From Dyella flava (GTDB lineage Bacteria > Pseudomonadota > Gammaproteobacteria > Xanthomonadales > Rhodanobacteraceae): a DNA stretch of 64,000 bases. The stretch is from positions 1 to 64,000 of the forward strand of contig NZ_JADIKE010000025.1 in NCBI RefSeq assembly GCF_016904955.1, written 5' to 3'. This document shows positions 62,399 to 64,000 of the stretch, in pieces. Numbering within the stretch: the first letter of the stretch is position 1; every line of letters starts with the position of its first letter. The notes beneath the pieces are model-generated. The model did no database searches and was not told the DNA's origin. It saw nothing but the letters and a program-made list of their open reading frames with translations. The position numbers were made by a program, and so were the translations under genes.

Positions 62399-64000
62399 TT
62401 AGAACTTGAAGCCGACCTTCACCCCCAGCACGCGCGGACGGATCGGCACTTCCGACTCGATGAACTGGGCCGAAGACGTGAACACGCTGGCGTGGTTATT
62501 GGTCAGGTTGGTGCCGTAGAGCGATACATCCCAGTTGTCCTTGGCGACGCCGATCGACGCGTCGACGGTGGTGTAGCCGGCCTGCAGGTAACGCAGTTCT
62601 ACCGTGGTGACGTCGGTTACACCGGCTCCGCTCGGATAGGTGGCCGGCTGGTTGTACATCGAGCCGGTACGGTTGAAGCCGGCCTGCGCGAATGCCTTGA
62701 AGCCGCCGTTGAACGTCCAGTCATAACGCAGGCGCATGTTGTACTGCGAGCGGGGCGAGAACGCGGGCACGCTGCCAATGTTGCCGAACGGATTGGCGAA
62801 CGGCGATACGTCGCCAACGGCTCCGGTTTCGACGATGCACGAGTTGTAGCCAGCGGATCCCGGAATATTGTTCACCAGACACGGCGAGTTGGTCTGCTTG
62901 GCATGGTTGAGCGAACCCGCGCCGATGATCGACAGGCCATCGGTAATCTTCCCTTGGAATTGCACCTCCAGGCCATCCACCTTGTAGTTCGGCCCATTGA
63001 CCGCGAAGGTGGTGTTGCCCAGCACCAATGGGTTGAAGAACTGCATCTGTACGTTGTCCCAGCGCATGTCATACGCGGAGGCATTGAACAGCAGGCGGTC
63101 ATCAAAGAATGTGGATTTGAAGCCGATTTCGTTGTTGGTCAGCGTATCGGGCGCATAGCTGATCGGCTTCTGGTACTGCGGCTCGCCGTCGAGTTTCGCC
63201 ACTGCGGACGTCGTGCGGTTGAAGCCGCCCGGACGGAAGCCTTGCGAGAAGGTGTAATACAACATCATGTCCGGCGTGATGTGCCATTCCAGGTTCGCGC
63301 GGCTCTTAAAGCCGTGATACGTGGTGTGGTAATTCATCACCGTGTCATTGCCCACGTACGTACCGTTGGGCACGTCCACCTGGGCGGACGTCGTATAAAA
63401 CTCGGTGCCGGTCTGCCACTCGGAGTAGTGGTAATAACGTGTGCCTGCGGTCGCGGTCAGGACATCCGGGATGATGTCATATGACATCGAGCCGAACGCG
63501 GCCTCCTGCTTGTAGCCACGCTCCGCGTTTTCGCCGAAAGCCGTGCCAGCGGGGAGTACGACACCCGGCGAGGACTCCGCGACGGCCACGCATGGATTAC
63601 CGCCGGCAAGGGCGCTGGCGAGGTTTTGCGGTGTACAAGACGGAATCGTGTTGTAGTTGAACCGCATGTGGTCGTCGATATTGAAGTCTTCATAATACAG
63701 ACCACCGATGACACGGAAGCGATCGTCTTCCGGCGTGCTCAGCCGCAACTCGTGGCTCTGGTGCGTGCTGCCTACTTGGTCGTTCCAATAACCGGCTGGC
63801 GAATAGCAAACCGGCTTGCCGGCGCTGGACAGTCCCGCCGAGGTGCCGGTGCATTGGTAATAAATGCCGCCTGCGCTGCGCGAGTAGTTGGTGTAGTCCT
63901 GCTGCTCGCTGATGCGGCGATTGGTATAGCCACCGGTGTACACCACCGAGAGGTCGCCGATTTCGCCGTTCAAAGTCCAGGCGCTGTTGGTGTCATGGTC
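62399..64000 (-). CDS. TonB-dependent receptor, 3' part (runs off the window)
   Basis: The frame is open from the stop at 62399 to the window end, giving at least 533 residues of barrel. Typical features: WHITPDMMLYYTFSQGFRPGGFNR, FKSTFFDDRLLFNASAYDMRWDNVQMQF in parts, NLTNNHASVF and the C-terminal Phe in GVKVGFKF. The style (TonB receptor with GFRPGGFN) is that of the large Xanthomonadales/Sphingomonad group of nutrient receptors. The plug and signal lie beyond base 64000. Next to a TPR-sulfotransferase, a pair repeatedly seen in this order of bacteria. Confidence 0.88.
   Translation of the reverse strand, partial: DHDTNSAWTLNGEIGDLSVVYTGGYTNRRISEQQDYTNYSRSAGGIYYQCTGTSAGLSSAGKPVCYSPAGYWNDQVGSTHQSHELRLSTPEDDRFRVIGGLYYEDFNIDDHMRFNYNTIPSCTPQNLASALAGGNPCVAVAESSPGVVLPAGTAFGENAERGYKQEAAFGSMSYDIIPDVLTATAGTRYYHYSEWQTGTEFYTTSAQVDVPNGTYVGNDTVMNYHTTYHGFKSRANLEWHITPDMMLYYTFSQGFRPGGFNRTTSAVAKLDGEPQYQKPISYAPDTLTNNEIGFKSTFFDDRLLFNASAYDMRWDNVQMQFFNPLVLGNTTFAVNGPNYKVDGLEVQFQGKITDGLSIIGAGSLNHAKQTNSPCLVNNIPGSAGYNSCIVETGAVGDVSPFANPFGNIGSVPAFSPRSQYNMRLRYDWTFNGGFKAFAQAGFNRTGSMYNQPATYPSGAGVTDVTTVELRYLQAGYTTVDASIGVAKDNWDVSLYGTNLTNNHASVFTSSAQFIESEVPIRPRVLGVKVGFKF

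Noticed and set aside
1..64000. CRISPR array, prophage or integrated plasmid
   Set aside because: No regularly spaced short repeats, no integrase, capsid or replication gene was found; the tandem repeats at the left are long coding units.

Overview
The window looks like a chromosome segment of a GC-rich gammaproteobacterium of the Xanthomonadales, most likely Rhodanobacteraceae (Dyella, Rhodanobacter or Luteibacter type). This is inferred from gene content: several TonB-dependent receptors, two secreted S53 (sedolisin) peptidases, secreted GH30 and GH92 glycosidases, a TonB receptor next to a TPR-sulfotransferase, an LpxO-like hydroxylase, and short dispersed palindromic repeats. No rRNA, tRNA, CRISPR array, intact transposase or phage gene was recognised.

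Layout. 1-3121: a tandem array of about 1.3-kb cassettes, each pairing an orphan tail that resembles the C-terminus of a type VI secretion (T6SS) phospholipase effector with a DUF2931-like lipoprotein that is probably its immunity protein. The third cassette is cut off at a long hairpin. 3.4-10.6 kb: small secreted and membrane proteins (LprI-like, DUF1161) and two alpha/beta hydrolases. 10.9-15.1 kb: a GT39-type membrane glycosyltransferase converging on a TonB receptor. 15.5-25.3 kb: GH30 glycosidase, a DsbA-like/NTF2-like pair with a divergent LysR regulator, a glutathione S-transferase, a Tat-exported epoxide-hydrolase-like protein and a protein with two retropepsin domains plus TPRs. 25.8-32.8 kb: S53 peptidase, a small disulfide-type secreted protein, a TonB receptor with a probable Fur box, and a LytS/LytR-type two-component system. 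33.2-35.7 kb: an AT-richer patch with a broken glycosyltransferase gene and an unknown lipoprotein.

35.7-49.1 kb: GH92 mannosidase, an AraC regulator with an upstream MbcA/ParS-like gene, a MITE-like element, a BaeSR-like two-component system, a FAD monooxygenase, a class A beta-lactamase, a DoxX-like membrane protein whose tail runs into a dispersed repeat, Dps, and the Kup potassium transporter. 49.1-55 kb: a remnant of a probable DyP-type peroxidase with its own Fur-like box, two diguanylate cyclases, a membrane-anchored methyltransferase and an LpxO-like hydroxylase. 55.5-64 kb: a second S53 peptidase, then an iron/nickel-type operon (His-rich PadR/YqjI-like repressor, Fur-family protein, YqjH-like ferric-siderophore reductase) preceded by two GATATATC palindromes, then a TPR-sulfotransferase and a TonB receptor that runs off the window.

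The most unusual points are the mosaic effector-tail/immunity array, a dispersed repeat (two copies) whose core keeps a 23-residue reading frame while changing at synonymous sites, a 266-bp MITE-like element with 31-bp inverted ends, and the YqjI/Fur/YqjH operon with its twin operator candidates.
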